NCBI GenBank assembly: GCA_024206355.1
Contig: JAAGZM010000340.1
Location: 1 to 14,660, forward strand
DNA length: 14,660 nt
Reading direction: 5' to 3'
Origin: Gammaproteobacteria bacterium
Lineage (GTDB): Bacteria > Pseudomonadota > Gammaproteobacteria > Enterobacterales > GCA-2746155
Below the pieces are notes generated by a model. It was not told the origin of the DNA. It made no database searches and worked only from the letters and a program-made list of their open reading frames with translations. The position numbers and the translations under genes were made by a program. This document shows, piece after piece, positions 1-8,407 of this stretch. How positions within the stretch are numbered: position 1 is the first letter of the stretch; the number at the start of each line of letters is the position of its first letter.

Positions 1-36
1 CATTTGATTGCACGTTTTTTAGACTTATTGACTTGA
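1..36 (+). CDS. 3' end of a rightward gene, product unknown (partial)
   Basis: The first frame reads eleven sense codons, ending in the residues HLIARFLDLLT, and then TGA at 34-36. The stop is followed within five bases by a hairpin with a T-run (41-76), the usual arrangement at the end of a gene. Too little protein is visible to name a family. A competing open frame (3-176) exists on the same strand but would run straight through the hairpin, so this shorter tail is preferred. This is inference from position and is uncertain. Confidence 0.3.
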   Translation, partial: HLIARFLDLLT

Positions 37-40
37 CGGC

Positions 41-76
41 AAAAGCCTTACATAGAATGACTATGAACGGCTTTTT
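41..76 (+). terminator. Probable rho-independent terminator, possibly bidirectional
   Basis: AAAAGCC (41-47) pairs with GGCTTTT (69-75). Inside it, CATAG (51-55) pairs with CTATG (61-65) around a five-base loop, and T's run from 72 to 76. It lies directly after the TGA at 34-36. On the opposite strand the hairpin ends in four T's, so it could also stop transcripts of the leftward peptidase operon, which has no terminator of its own between 177 and 258. Confidence 0.4.
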
Positions 77-258
77 AGTCGGCGCCACTAAGCCTAAAAA
101 ACACACACTCAAACGCGTCCAACTGAGGATTCTAGGTTTAACGAATATTCATACTGATAAAGGTAGTGAATTGTGACAGAATCAAAAAAAGTCTTCAAAG
201 AAATTATCAAAGCAAAGTCTTATTACTGAACTTGATAGGTTCTTTTCTTAAGATAGAG

Positions 259-1674
259 TTATTCTTCAGGAGGAAAGAATCCAACATCACCTTCAAGCTC
301 AGCCATCAACCAACTAAAAGCAGCATAAGCAGCTACATTTTGAGATAAGCTCTCGGGGTCAATTTTATCCAAAGTGTCATTAGCTGTATGATGATAATCA
401 AAATAATCGATACCATCTTGACTCAATGTGGCTACGGCCATTCCTGCTTTTCTTGAATGAATAATATCCGGCCCCCCAGAGGCTTTGTTATTGCCCATTT
501 CAATTCCAAGGGGTTCAAGTACTGAATGGATCTGCTTCGTTACATGCAATGCGGATAGTTTAAATTTAGTAGAAAATTTCCATATTTTACCAGCACCAAA
601 ATCTGACTCGACACCTACTATATGCTTTCTTAGTTCATCTCTGTGAGCTCTTGCGTATTCTTTACCACCAAAGAGCCCCTGCTCTTCATTGGCAAAAAGT
701 ACAACTCGAATCGTACGCTTAGGCTTTTCAGGCATTTCTTTGATGAGTTTAGCTGCAGCCATCACAATTGCGACCCCTGCTCCATCGTCAATTGCACCTG
801 TTCCAAGATCCCAAGAATCTAGATGGGCTCCTAGTAAAACAACTTCGTCTGGTTTTGTCGATCCTGTGATTTCACCAATAACAGTGTAGGATGTATATTC
901 TTCACCAGCTGATGAGCTCAGCATCATATTCACAACAACAGGCTTATTACGTTTTAACATATTGAGCATTAAGTCAGCATCAGGATTTGAAAGTGCAGCA
1001 GCGGGAATTGGCTTAACACCATCTTTGTATGACATATTGCCTGTATGGGCTAGACGATTACTATCGGTTCCAACAGAACGAATGAGAATTGCTATAGCCC
1101 CTTTCTTTGAAGCTTCAGTAGCTCCAGCACTTCGTCCTCCAACCGTCTCACCGTAGCCGTGACCATCTCTAAATCTAGGCATTTTTTTACTAATAAAAAC
1201 AATCTTTCCCTTCACTTTTGAAGCATCTACTTCTCTTAGCTCATCAATAGAGTTGAACTGAACAATCTCCCCTTCTAGACCTTTATCAGGAGTAGCAATA
1301 CTATTGCCAAGTGCAGTGATAACTAAATTTTGCTGGTATGGACTCACTATTTGTGCTGATTCCTTACCACGTATCCAAGTTGGAAAAGTAACTGGTTCTT
1401 TTTGAATTACATCAAAATCGAGCTCTTTAAATTTCTTTTCAGCCCATAAGACAGCTCTTGGATCACCTTTAGAACCGCCCATTCTTGGTCCCACTTCAGT
1501 TGTTAGCGATTCTACTATTGACCATGCTTTACTATTTATAAGTGCGTTATCCCGAAGTTTTTCAGCTATTTGTAGCTGAGAAGTTGAAAATAATTCAGGT
1601 GTATCTGATGCACTAGCTAAAGAAAATGGTATAGCGAAACAGCACATAATTAGACTAATAAATAATTTATTCAT
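259..1674 (-). CDS. Exported M28 family metallopeptidase with PA domain (carboxypeptidase Q-like)
   Basis: This is a 471-aa zinc peptidase that should remove single amino acids from, or split, short peptides outside the cytoplasm. The N-terminus (MNKLFISLIMCCFAIPFSLA) is a signal peptide with likely cleavage after ASA. A protease-associated domain lies at about residues 130-260. The M28 catalytic domain has the co-catalytic zinc set: HLD (284-286), the DD pair (296-297), NEE (329-331, catalytic Glu plus ligand), ESD (356-358) and YHHT (427-430). All expected ligands are present, so the enzyme should be active. The ATG at 1674 is chosen because it begins the signal peptide; an in-frame TTG at 1704 would add ten residues ahead of it. 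It is the last gene of a leftward operon, 40 bases after the NhaC gene. The closest known architecture is plasma glutamate carboxypeptidase/carboxypeptidase Q. Substrate specificity cannot be read from sequence. Confidence 0.9.
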   Translation of the reverse strand: MNKLFISLIMCCFAIPFSLASASDTPELFSTSQLQIAEKLRDNALINSKAWSIVESLTTEVGPRMGGSKGDPRAVLWAEKKFKELDFDVIQKEPVTFPTWIRGKESAQIVSPYQQNLVITALGNSIATPDKGLEGEIVQFNSIDELREVDASKVKGKIVFISKKMPRFRDGHGYGETVGGRSAGATEASKKGAIAILIRSVGTDSNRLAHTGNMSYKDGVKPIPAAALSNPDADLMLNMLKRNKPVVVNMMLSSSAGEEYTSYTVIGEITGSTKPDEVVLLGAHLDSWDLGTGAIDDGAGVAIVMAAAKLIKEMPEKPKRTIRVVLFANEEQGLFGGKEYARAHRDELRKHIVGVESDFGAGKIWKFSTKFKLSALHVTKQIHSVLEPLGIEMGNNKASGGPDIIHSRKAGMAVATLSQDGIDYFDYHHTANDTLDKIDPESLSQNVAAYAAFSWLMAELEGDVGFFPPEE

Positions 1675-1714
1675 AGGAATATTCTCGAAAGTAGAAATTT
1701 GCAATTAATCAGAA

Positions 1715-3184
1715 TTATTCAGTCGCCTGCTCTAATACTTCAGAAGAGTCAAGCGGCACAAGTTTAAAGCCTGTATAACCATAAATTACTGAAATAACAG
1801 GGTTAATCAGATTAAAGAAACAAAAAGGTAAATAGGCAAATGTAGCAACACCTAAAGTTCCGGCCATAAATGCACCGCAGGTATTCCAAGGAATGAGAGG
1901 TGAAGTTATTGTCCCTGAATCCTCAAGTACTCTAGATAAGTTCTTTGGGTCTAGATTTCTTTTATGAAATTCTAGCTTATACATCCGTCCTGGTATGACT
2001 ATGGCTATATATTGATCAGCGGCCAGTATATTAGTCCCAATGCAAGTAGCAACGGTTGCAGCAATCATGCTACCTGTACTATGGACCATACTAAGGATAC
2101 TTTTAACGATACGCTGAAGTAAGCCTGTGGTTTCAAGAACGGAACCAAAAGCCATAGCAGTAATAATTAACCATAGTGTAACTAGCATGCTTGACATCCC
2201 ACCACGGGATAATAAGCTATCAATCATCTCATTCCCTGTCGAGGCTGAATATCCATCAGCAAGAGCAATCCAGACACCTTGTAACAAGGCTGCTGAATTG
2301 GGTAAATCAGGATTATTAACAGAGGCTATTATTGATTCTGTTTGAAAAAACACACCAAAAATACCGCCAATTAATGCACCGATAAATATTGTCGCTAATG
2401 CTGGAAATTTATTCATAGCTAGTAATAGTACAAAAACCAATGGCAACAAAAGCACTGGACTGATATAGAATTTATCTTGAAGTACTGAAATAGTTTCATT
2501 CATTGATGTTGCAGAGCTGGAAACATCCGAATTTATACCAATGATGGTAAATAATATCAATGCAATCGTCAGACTAGGTAAAGTTGTCCATGTCATGTGA
2601 CGAATATGAGCAAATAAATCAGTACCAGTAACTGCAGGAGCTAGATTAGTTGTATCAGAAAGTGGTGACATTTTATCACCGAAATAAGCTCCACTGATAA
2701 TGGCGCCAGCGGTAATTTCTAATGATAACCCAAGGCTACCAGCTATACCAATAAGCCCTATGCCTACAGTTCCAGCGACCGTCCAAGAGCTGCCAATACT
2801 AATCGCGATAACAGCACAAATAATACAACTAGCTACATAAAACCAATCTGGAGACAAAAGCAGTAAGCCATAATAAATCATGGTTGGAACTATTCCAGCT
2901 TGGATCCAAGTACCAATTAATCCACCGACCGTTAGCAAAATTAACATGGCGCCCATTGCCATGGAAATACCTTTAACGATGCCATCTTCTATCTGCTTCC
3001 ACTTAACACCATTTTTCAAGCCAACGATACTTGCGATACCAGCACAAAGCATTAATGCGACCTGATTAGCACCATATGAAGAATCTTCACCAAAAAAATA
3101 AACGCTCGTTGATAATAAAGCAATCAAGCAAATGAGTGGGATCAAAGCATCTAGTAAGGAAGGTTCTTTTATTGTTTTTGTCAT
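1715..3184 (-). CDS. NhaC family Na+/H+ antiporter-type membrane transporter
   Basis: This 489-aa inner-membrane protein has about eleven or twelve hydrophobic segments. It carries the NhaC/ion-transporter superfamily signature GAYFGDKMSPLSDTTNLA at residues 165-182, preceded by the GSSWTVAGTVG stretch at 131-141. A second conserved half includes the ILAADQYIAIVIPGRMY segment and the SPLIPWNTCGAFMAGTLG segment near the C-terminus. Members exchange Na+ for H+, and some exchange organic acids (malate/lactate). It starts five bases after the stop of the upstream NSS symporter gene, so the two are almost certainly cotranscribed. A natural reading is that it re-exports Na+ brought in by that symporter, but direct transport of a catabolic product is also possible. 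The length is normal for the family and nothing is broken. Confidence 0.9.
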   Translation of the reverse strand: MTKTIKEPSLLDALIPLICLIALLSTSVYFFGEDSSYGANQVALMLCAGIASIVGLKNGVKWKQIEDGIVKGISMAMGAMLILLTVGGLIGTWIQAGIVPTMIYYGLLLLSPDWFYVASCIICAVIAISIGSSWTVAGTVGIGLIGIAGSLGLSLEITAGAIISGAYFGDKMSPLSDTTNLAPAVTGTDLFAHIRHMTWTTLPSLTIALILFTIIGINSDVSSSATSMNETISVLQDKFYISPVLLLPLVFVLLLAMNKFPALATIFIGALIGGIFGVFFQTESIIASVNNPDLPNSAALLQGVWIALADGYSASTGNEMIDSLLSRGGMSSMLVTLWLIITAMAFGSVLETTGLLQRIVKSILSMVHSTGSMIAATVATCIGTNILAADQYIAIVIPGRMYKLEFHKRNLDPKNLSRVLEDSGTITSPLIPWNTCGAFMAGTLGVATFAYLPFCFFNLINPVISVIYGYTGFKLVPLDSSEVLEQATE

Positions 3185-3189
3185 TTACA

Positions 3190-4587
3190 CTATCCTACTA
3201 AATCAATACCAAAGAAACGACTTAATACGGTCAGAACAAAAATAGCACTTAATACAACTGGTGCAAGAAAGCTAATCGCGAAATTAATGTATTTTTCAAT
3301 AATAGAGCCTTTATAATTTTCATCACCATGACTCAATTCTTCTGCAAGATTTTCTTTCTTCCAAATGTAGGCAGCAAAGATACTGATCATCATCCCACCA
3401 AAGGGTAAGAAGGTATCATTAGCAACCCACCCTATAAATGTCATAAATGAATGATCCGTTGCCCCTTCTCGAGCCATACCGATAATTTGAACAAAATTTG
3501 TTAAAATAGAGGATGCACCATTAGATAAAAGTGATGGAACTCCAATTAGAAAAACTAGAAAAGCAGTTAACCATACAGCTCTTTTTCTTGGTACATTGTG
3601 TTCATCAACCACGTAGGCGACAGGTACTTCCAATAATGAAACCGTTGATGTCAGTGCTGCAAAAGACAACAATAAAAAGAATAATGAACCGACGATAACA
3701 CCCATGTTGGGTCCTAGCTCTTCAAAAACACCTGGCAAAGTGATGAAAATAAGCCCTGCACCACCAGTCGGCTCAACACCTTGTGAAAAGACAAAGGGGA
3801 AAAGCATTAATCCTGCTAAAAAGGCAATGCCGACATCCATTAAGGTAATCATTGCCGTTGACTGAATGATATTTTGATCTTTATTTAAATAGCTACCATA
3901 GGTAATCAAAGCGCCCATACCTAAAGATAATGAGAAAAATGCTTGGCCTAACGCACTGTAAACTACTGGACCTGTAATTTTTGAAAAGTCAGGAATGAGG
4001 TAAAATTTTATCCCGTCCATTGCACCTGGCAAGGTTAGCGCATAGACAAGCAACACAACCATAATGATGATTAGTGATGGCATCAATAACTTAGCTGCTT
4101 TTTCTATTCCACCTTGGACACCATGAGAAACAATATAGGCAGTTGTTCCCATAAATACTAACCCATAAAGACCTACTCTCATCCAATTACTGACAAATTC
4201 ACCAAAATGCTGACCAATGTCAAAGTTACCCGATACCATTTCAATAACGTAGCCAAAAGCCCAGCCTGCTACAACATTATAAAATGATAAAATTAGGAAC
4301 CCAGATAATATGCCCAACTTACCGATAAACGACCAGCGAGGTTTGTTAAGAGCAACAAAAGCTCCAACAGCATTTTTTTGTGTTTTTCTGCCAATAGCAA
4401 TTTCAGCAACCATCACCGGAAAACACAGTAAAAAGCAAAAGATTAAATACATGACAACAAAAGCACCGCCGCCGCCATTGCCTACCTCAAAAGGAAATTT
4501 CCAAATATTTCCTAAACCAACAGCTGAGCCAGCTGCAGCAAGAATAAAGCCTAATCTCGAAGAAAATTCACCACGTTGAGCAGCCAT
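3190..4587 (-). CDS. NSS (SNF) family sodium-dependent amino-acid symporter
   Basis: This 465-aa LeuT-fold symporter imports a small neutral solute, typically an amino acid, with Na+. TM1 carries the unwound substrate/sodium-site sequence GSAVGLGNIWKFPFEVGNGG (residues 20-39). Here K30 sits in the gate position where LeuT has Arg. TM6 carries ALGQAFFSLSLGMGALITYG (212-231), closely matching the LeuT Na+/substrate motif, followed by the family's SYLNKDQ. EIAIGRKTQ at 62-70 is the conserved loop after TM2. The start is supported by AAGGA six bases upstream of the ATG. It is the first gene of the leftward operon with the NhaC-type antiporter and the M28 peptidase, which fits uptake of peptidase products. 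The actual substrate is not determinable; tryptophan/tyrosine-type transporters are among the bacterial relatives. Confidence 0.92.
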   Translation of the reverse strand: MAAQRGEFSSRLGFILAAAGSAVGLGNIWKFPFEVGNGGGGAFVVMYLIFCFLLCFPVMVAEIAIGRKTQKNAVGAFVALNKPRWSFIGKLGILSGFLILSFYNVVAGWAFGYVIEMVSGNFDIGQHFGEFVSNWMRVGLYGLVFMGTTAYIVSHGVQGGIEKAAKLLMPSLIIIMVVLLVYALTLPGAMDGIKFYLIPDFSKITGPVVYSALGQAFFSLSLGMGALITYGSYLNKDQNIIQSTAMITLMDVGIAFLAGLMLFPFVFSQGVEPTGGAGLIFITLPGVFEELGPNMGVIVGSLFFLLLSFAALTSTVSLLEVPVAYVVDEHNVPRKRAVWLTAFLVFLIGVPSLLSNGASSILTNFVQIIGMAREGATDHSFMTFIGWVANDTFLPFGGMMISIFAAYIWKKENLAEELSHGDENYKGSIIEKYINFAISFLAPVVLSAIFVLTVLSRFFGIDLVG

Positions 4588-4629
4588 AGATAGTCCTTGT
4601 TATTTATTATTATGATTTAACGCTGATAC

Positions 4630-4659
4630 ATAAAACCATATTTAATGTACTTTTGACAA
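4630..4659 (-). promoter_or_regulatory. Candidate sigma-70 promoter for the NSS-NhaC-peptidase operon
   Basis: On the minus strand, TTGTCA (4654-4659) is followed after 18 bases by TTTTAT (4630-4635). A TG pair one base upstream of the latter makes an extended -10. It would start transcription about 35 bases before the ATG at 4587. This is judged by eye from consensus only. Confidence 0.4.
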
Positions 4660-4715
4660 GCTATGTAAGCAAATTCTTATAAAAATGAGTAACTTGTATA
4701 AAATTTCAGCAATAA

Positions 4716-4739
4716 AAAAGGGTCATCGCTGACCCTTTT
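4716..4739 (-). terminator. Rho-independent terminator of etfBA
   Basis: AAAAGGGTCA (4716-4725) and TGACCCTTTT (4730-4739) form a perfect 10-bp stem around a TCGC loop. Read on the minus strand, the stem is followed by a run of T's (4719 down to 4714) and then ATT. It lies 22 bases past the etfA stop, exactly where a terminator is expected, and insulates etfBA from the next leftward operon. Confidence 0.9.
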
Positions 4740-4761
4740 GAAGATAGTATATTTAACAACT

Positions 4762-5691
4762 TCAACCAAGCTCGTTATCCAATTCAGGTAATGCAGTAAA
4801 TAAATCAGCAACTAAGCCGTAATCTGCAACTTGGAAAATAGGAGCTTCTTCGTCTTTGTTAATTGCAACAATAACTTTAGAATCTTTCATTCCAGCTAAA
4901 TGTTGAATAGCACCAGAAATGCCAACCGCGATATACAAATCTGGAGCTACAATCTTACCCGTCTGTCCAACTTGATAGTCGTTAGGAACAAAACCGGCAT
5001 CAACAGCCGCACGTGATGCGCCAATAGCAGCGCCTAATTTATCTGCAATGGTCTCAAGTAAGCGGAAATTATCGCCACTTTGCATACCACGACCACCTGA
5101 AATGATTATTTTCGCTGCTGTGAGATCAGGTCTTTCAGAAACGGTGAGATCCTGACTAACAAATTGAACTCCTGAAGTGATCGAACAGCTTTTTTCTTCA
5201 ACTTCAGCACTACCTCCTTCTAAAGATAAAGCATCAAAGCCAGTCGCTCGTACAGTGAGTACTTTAGTTGAATCATTCGACTTAACTGTAGCAATTGCAT
5301 TACCCGCATATATCGGCCTTACAAAAGTATCTGCACTTTCTACTCCCGTGATATCTGAAATTTGTGCAACATCAAGAAGTGCTGCAACTCTTGGAGTAAA
5401 GTTTTTACCAAAAGTTGTTGCTGGAGCAAGTATATGTTCATAATCAGATGCCATAGACATAACAACAGAAGTTATCGCTTCTGCAGTGAGATGTGCTAAT
5501 TGACCATCTTGAACAAGAATAACTTTATTAACACCTTCCGCTTTAGCAGCTATTTCGGCTACTGCTGAGCAGTTGTCACCTGCAATTAAAACATGTACAT
5601 CGTTATTAAATTGAGTCGCAGCTGCAATCGTATTATAAGTAGCACCTAGCATAGTGCTATTGTTATGCTCTGCTATTACAAGGCTAGTCAT
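4762..5691 (-). CDS. etfA: Electron transfer flavoprotein alpha subunit
   Basis: This 309-aa FAD-binding subunit of the soluble heterodimeric ETF collects electrons from acyl-CoA and related dehydrogenases and passes them to ETF-quinone oxidoreductase. The C-terminal FAD domain shows the expected series: SGGRGM (198-203), GASRAAVDAGF (224-234), QVGQTGK (240-246) and GISGAIQH (257-264), then the closing VAINKDEEAPIF stretch. The N-terminal half (1-185) is the usual ETF alpha/beta-type domain. Its ATG overlaps the etfB stop by four bases (5688-5691), implying translational coupling. A strong terminator follows. Length and motifs are typical of groups found in aerobic proteobacteria, with no sign of a bifurcating ETF. 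Confidence 0.97.
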   Translation of the reverse strand: MTSLVIAEHNNSTMLGATYNTIAAATQFNNDVHVLIAGDNCSAVAEIAAKAEGVNKVILVQDGQLAHLTAEAITSVVMSMASDYEHILAPATTFGKNFTPRVAALLDVAQISDITGVESADTFVRPIYAGNAIATVKSNDSTKVLTVRATGFDALSLEGGSAEVEEKSCSITSGVQFVSQDLTVSERPDLTAAKIIISGGRGMQSGDNFRLLETIADKLGAAIGASRAAVDAGFVPNDYQVGQTGKIVAPDLYIAVGISGAIQHLAGMKDSKVIVAINKDEEAPIFQVADYGLVADLFTALPELDNELG

Positions 5692-6440
5692 GATATCACC
5701 TTCGCTTCATTTTTAAGTTTATCAACAAGTTCAGCAACACTTTCAACAATTATTCCAGCTTCACGATCAGCTGGAGCGGTAGTTTTTAGAACTTCAACGC
5801 GGGGTAAAATATCAACACCCAAGTCTTCAGGTGTAATTGACTCTAGAGGCTTTCTTTTTGCTTTCATTATATTTGGTAAAGAAGCAAAACGAGGCTCATT
5901 CAGCCTTAAGTCAGTCGTTAAGATTGCAGGAAGTGACATTGAAATCGTTTCAAGTCCACCATCGATCTCTCGGATCACAGTCAGTTCGCTATCATTGATG
6001 GTAACCTCAGATGCATAGGTCGCTTGTGGCCAGTCAAGAAGAGCAGCTAACATTTGTCCTGTTTGGTTGTTATCAGTATCAATTGCCTGCTTGCCCAAAA
6101 TAACCATCTCAGGAGTTTCTTTGTCTACAATTGCTTTCAATATTTTAGCAACAGCAAGTGACTCGATCGCTTCATCAGTCACTATTTGAATAGCTCTATC
6201 TGCACCCAATGCAAGTGCAGTGCGTAATGTTTCTTGTGTCTGTTGTGGACCTACTGAAACAGCGATAATTTCACTGACTGCTCCTTTTTCTTTAAGCCGG
6301 ACAGCTTCTTCAATAGCTATCTCACAAAAAGGATTCATCGACATTTTTACATTGGCAGTCTCTATGCCTGTCTCATCCGATTTCACTCGGATTTTGACAT
6401 ATGCATCAACAACTCGCTTAACAGCGACTAGAACTTTCAT
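5688..6440 (-). CDS. etfB: Electron transfer flavoprotein beta subunit
   Basis: This 250-aa AMP-binding subunit pairs with EtfA. It begins MKVLVAVKRVVDAYVKIRVK, as EtfB proteins do. It carries the N-terminal MNPFCEIAIEEAVRLKE stretch (35-51), the GKQAIDTDNNQTGQMLA nucleotide-binding segment (116-132), and the family signature beginning REIDGG (157) through RFASLPNIMKAKRKP (184-198). The start codon is preceded by a GGGGGAAG ribosome-binding site. It is first in the etfB-etfA operon and divergent from the gene for their electron acceptor (ETF-quinone oxidoreductase), so the two transcription units are probably controlled together from the 307-bp gap. Confidence 0.97.
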   Translation of the reverse strand: MKVLVAVKRVVDAYVKIRVKSDETGIETANVKMSMNPFCEIAIEEAVRLKEKGAVSEIIAVSVGPQQTQETLRTALALGADRAIQIVTDEAIESLAVAKILKAIVDKETPEMVILGKQAIDTDNNQTGQMLAALLDWPQATYASEVTINDSELTVIREIDGGLETISMSLPAILTTDLRLNEPRFASLPNIMKAKRKPLESITPEDLGVDILPRVEVLKTTAPADREAGIIVESVAELVDKLKNEAKVIS

Positions 6441-6497
6441 TTATCTTCCCCCAAACCATCTGTGTAATTTAATAATTAGTGTCTCAAAACTAAACTG

Positions 6498-6526
6498 AGC
6501 ATAGCATACAAATATTTTTTTGTATC
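6498..6526 (-). promoter_or_regulatory. Weak candidate promoter for etfBA
   Basis: On the minus strand, TGCTATGCT (6498-6506) resembles an extended -10. The hexamer 17 bases upstream (GATACA, 6521-6526) is a poor -35. Transcription would start about 50 bases before etfB. Consensus match only. Confidence 0.25.
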
Positions 6527-6705
6527 TTAAATAACCCTTATAGGTATAGTAAATTATGCAGCCAATTAACTATATTAGACACTCTTTTATGTAATAATTA
6601 ACAATGTATTACAATCTCAATAAATTGTTCTGTTTTATCTGCTTTTTGTCCTAATATTTGTTACTAGTTATTGTATTCAAGACTGTAAGTTCATAGTCAA
6701 ATCAG

Positions 6706-6711
6706 TATAAT
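6706..6711 (+). promoter_or_regulatory. Candidate -10 box for the ETF-quinone oxidoreductase gene
   Basis: A perfect TATAAT lies 37 bases before the GTG start, giving a leader of about 30 bases. The 17-bp-spaced upstream hexamer, CTGTAA (6683-6688), is a weak -35, so an activator may be needed. Confidence 0.4.
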
Positions 6712-6747
6712 GCATGCAATAGAAATTTTTCTTTCTGGAGTAATATT

Positions 6748-8400
6748 GTGGAACGTGAATCGATGGAATTTGATGTCGTTATTGTAGGCGGTGGACCAGC
6801 TGGTCTTTCAGCAGCTATTAAACTTAGACAATTAAGTGAACAATCAGGAAAGGAACTCAGTGTTGTACTTGTTGAAAAAGGTGCTGAAATAGGCGCTCAT
6901 ATTTTATCCGGTGCAGTAATTGAGCCCAAAGCACTGAATGAATTAATTCCTGACTGGAAAGAACTGGGCGCACCTTTAAATGTGCCTGTCACTAAAGAGA
7001 AGTTTATGTTTCTGGGCAAGAAACGGTCATTGAGTTGGCCGACTTCGATGCTAATACCTCAACAAAAAAATCACGGTAACTATATTGTCAGTCTAGGAAA
7101 TGTTTGCCGTTGGCTTGCCGAACAAGCTGAAGCAAAGGGTGTTGAAATTTTTCCTGGATTTACCGCCAGTGAAATTCTTTATAATGAAGATGGAAGCATA
7201 AAAGGTATCGCCACAGGTGATATGGGTATTGCTGAAGATGGCTCTGAGAAAGAAACGTTCCAGGCTGGCTATGAATTACATGGGAAATACACAATATTTG
7301 CAGAAGGCTGTCGGGGACATTTAGGTAAAGAACTCATCGAAAAATTTGCTCTAGATGCAGAAGCTGACCCTCAGCATTACGGTATTGGTATTAAAGAACT
7401 GTGGAAGGTTCCTGATGAGCAGCACGAAGAAGGTCTTGTTGTCCACTCAGCAGGATGGCCTTTAGATAGTAAAACATATGGCGGCTCTTTCCTTTATCAC
7501 CTTGACGATAATCAAATAGCAGTTGGATTTGTACTCGGCTTAAGCTATCAAAACCCACATATGAGCCCTTTTGAAGAATTTCAACGCTTTAAGACTCATC
7601 CTTCTATTGCTAAATACCTTACCGGAGGTGAACGTATCTCCTATGGTGCACGAGCGCTCAATGAAGGTGGTATACAAGCAATTCCAACACTTCATTTCGC
7701 AGGTGGTGTACTAGCTGGTTGTGAAGCTGGATTTTTGAATGTACCAAAAATCAAAGGCACTCACACAGCAATGAAGTCAGGCATGCTTGCTGCGAAATCT
7801 ATCTTTGATAAATTAATATCAGATAACCCAACAATCGGTGACTTGCCAGAATATGAAAAAGCTTACCGTGGATCTTGGATATACGATGAACTCTATCGTG
7901 CTAGAAATACTTATCCAGCATTCCATAAATGGGGATTGTTAGGAGGAGTTCTATTTACTGGTATCGATCAGTTACTATTCAGAGGCAAAATGCCATTTAC
8001 TCTGACTGTTCCAAAACCAGATCATCTGATGTTAAAACCTGCGGCTGAGTCAAAGGTTATTGAATATCCTAAGCCTGATGGAAAATTAACATTTGATCGC
8101 CTCTCTTCAGTTTATATTTCAAATACAAACCACGAAGAGGATCAGCCTATCCATCTAAAATTAAAAGATACTTCGATACCTATCGAGCACAATCTAGCAT
8201 TATATAACGAACCTGCTCAACGATACTGCCCTGCAGGTGTTTATGAAATCATTCGAGATGATAATGGAAATAATCCTCAATTGCAGATCAACGCGCAAAA
8301 CTGTGTTCACTGTAAGACCTGTGATATTAAAGATCCTACACAAAATGTCACTTGGGTAGTACCTGAAGGCGCTGGTGGTCCGAACTACCCTAATATGTAA
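6748..8400 (+). CDS. Electron transfer flavoprotein-ubiquinone oxidoreductase
   Basis: This 550-aa membrane-associated flavo-iron-sulfur protein oxidises reduced ETF and reduces ubiquinone, linking fatty-acid, branched-chain and aromatic acyl-CoA oxidation to respiration. The FAD Rossmann motif is VVIVGGGPAGLSAA (10-23). The C-terminal 4Fe-4S ligands are C494 (YCPAGVYE) and C519, C522 and C525 (NCVHCKTCDIKDPTQN). The protein ends in the usual VVPEGAGGPNYPNM. The GTG start at 6748 is preferred over the ATG at 6763. CTGGAG sits seven bases before the GTG, and the resulting N-terminus MERESMEFDVVIVGGG matches the common form of the family. It is divergent from etfBA and ends seven bases before a 62-bp palindrome. 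Full length and intact. Confidence 0.97.
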   Translation: MERESMEFDVVIVGGGPAGLSAAIKLRQLSEQSGKELSVVLVEKGAEIGAHILSGAVIEPKALNELIPDWKELGAPLNVPVTKEKFMFLGKKRSLSWPTSMLIPQQKNHGNYIVSLGNVCRWLAEQAEAKGVEIFPGFTASEILYNEDGSIKGIATGDMGIAEDGSEKETFQAGYELHGKYTIFAEGCRGHLGKELIEKFALDAEADPQHYGIGIKELWKVPDEQHEEGLVVHSAGWPLDSKTYGGSFLYHLDDNQIAVGFVLGLSYQNPHMSPFEEFQRFKTHPSIAKYLTGGERISYGARALNEGGIQAIPTLHFAGGVLAGCEAGFLNVPKIKGTHTAMKSGMLAAKSIFDKLISDNPTIGDLPEYEKAYRGSWIYDELYRARNTYPAFHKWGLLGGVLFTGIDQLLFRGKMPFTLTVPKPDHLMLKPAAESKVIEYPKPDGKLTFDRLSSVYISNTNHEEDQPIHLKLKDTSIPIEHNLALYNEPAQRYCPAGVYEIIRDDNGNNPQLQINAQNCVHCKTCDIKDPTQNVTWVVPEGAGGPNYPNM

Positions 8401-8407
8401 CTTGCAC

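Larger units (their letters stand above)
6441..6747. other. 307-bp divergent control region between etfBA and the ETF-quinone oxidoreductase gene
   Basis: This is AT-rich non-coding DNA holding the start regions of both transcription units. Besides the two candidate promoters I see no clear operator. ACTAGT at 6663-6668 is a lone hexamer palindrome, and no convincing PsrA- or FadR-like site was recognised. No credible small gene is present. Confidence 0.6.

Noticed and set aside
135..141. GTTTAAC resembling an integron attC core.
   Set aside because: A seven-base match with no partner core site at a suitable distance; expected by chance in AT-rich DNA.
3..176. Open frame on the + strand running from the left edge to TGA at 174-176 (57 sense codons).
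   Set aside because: It runs through the hairpin and T-run at 41-76 and shows no family motif. The shorter frame ending at 34-36, directly before the hairpin, fits a gene end better. It cannot be excluded without sequence to the left.
166..348. A 60-aa open frame on the + strand at the end of the peptidase gene.
   Set aside because: It lies partly antisense to a well supported peptidase C-terminus and has no protein-like composition.
1675..1704. Upstream TTG start adding ten residues to the M28 peptidase.
   Set aside because: It would place ten residues ahead of a normal signal peptide that begins at the ATG at 1674.
4716..4739. Reading the etfBA terminator as an operator for the NSS operon.
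   Set aside because: The perfect GC-rich stem followed by T's on the minus strand right after etfA is fully explained as an intrinsic terminator.
6763..6765. ATG as the start of the ETF-quinone oxidoreductase gene.
   Set aside because: The GTG at 6748 has the well-spaced CTGGAG site, and the extra residues MERES are typical of the family.
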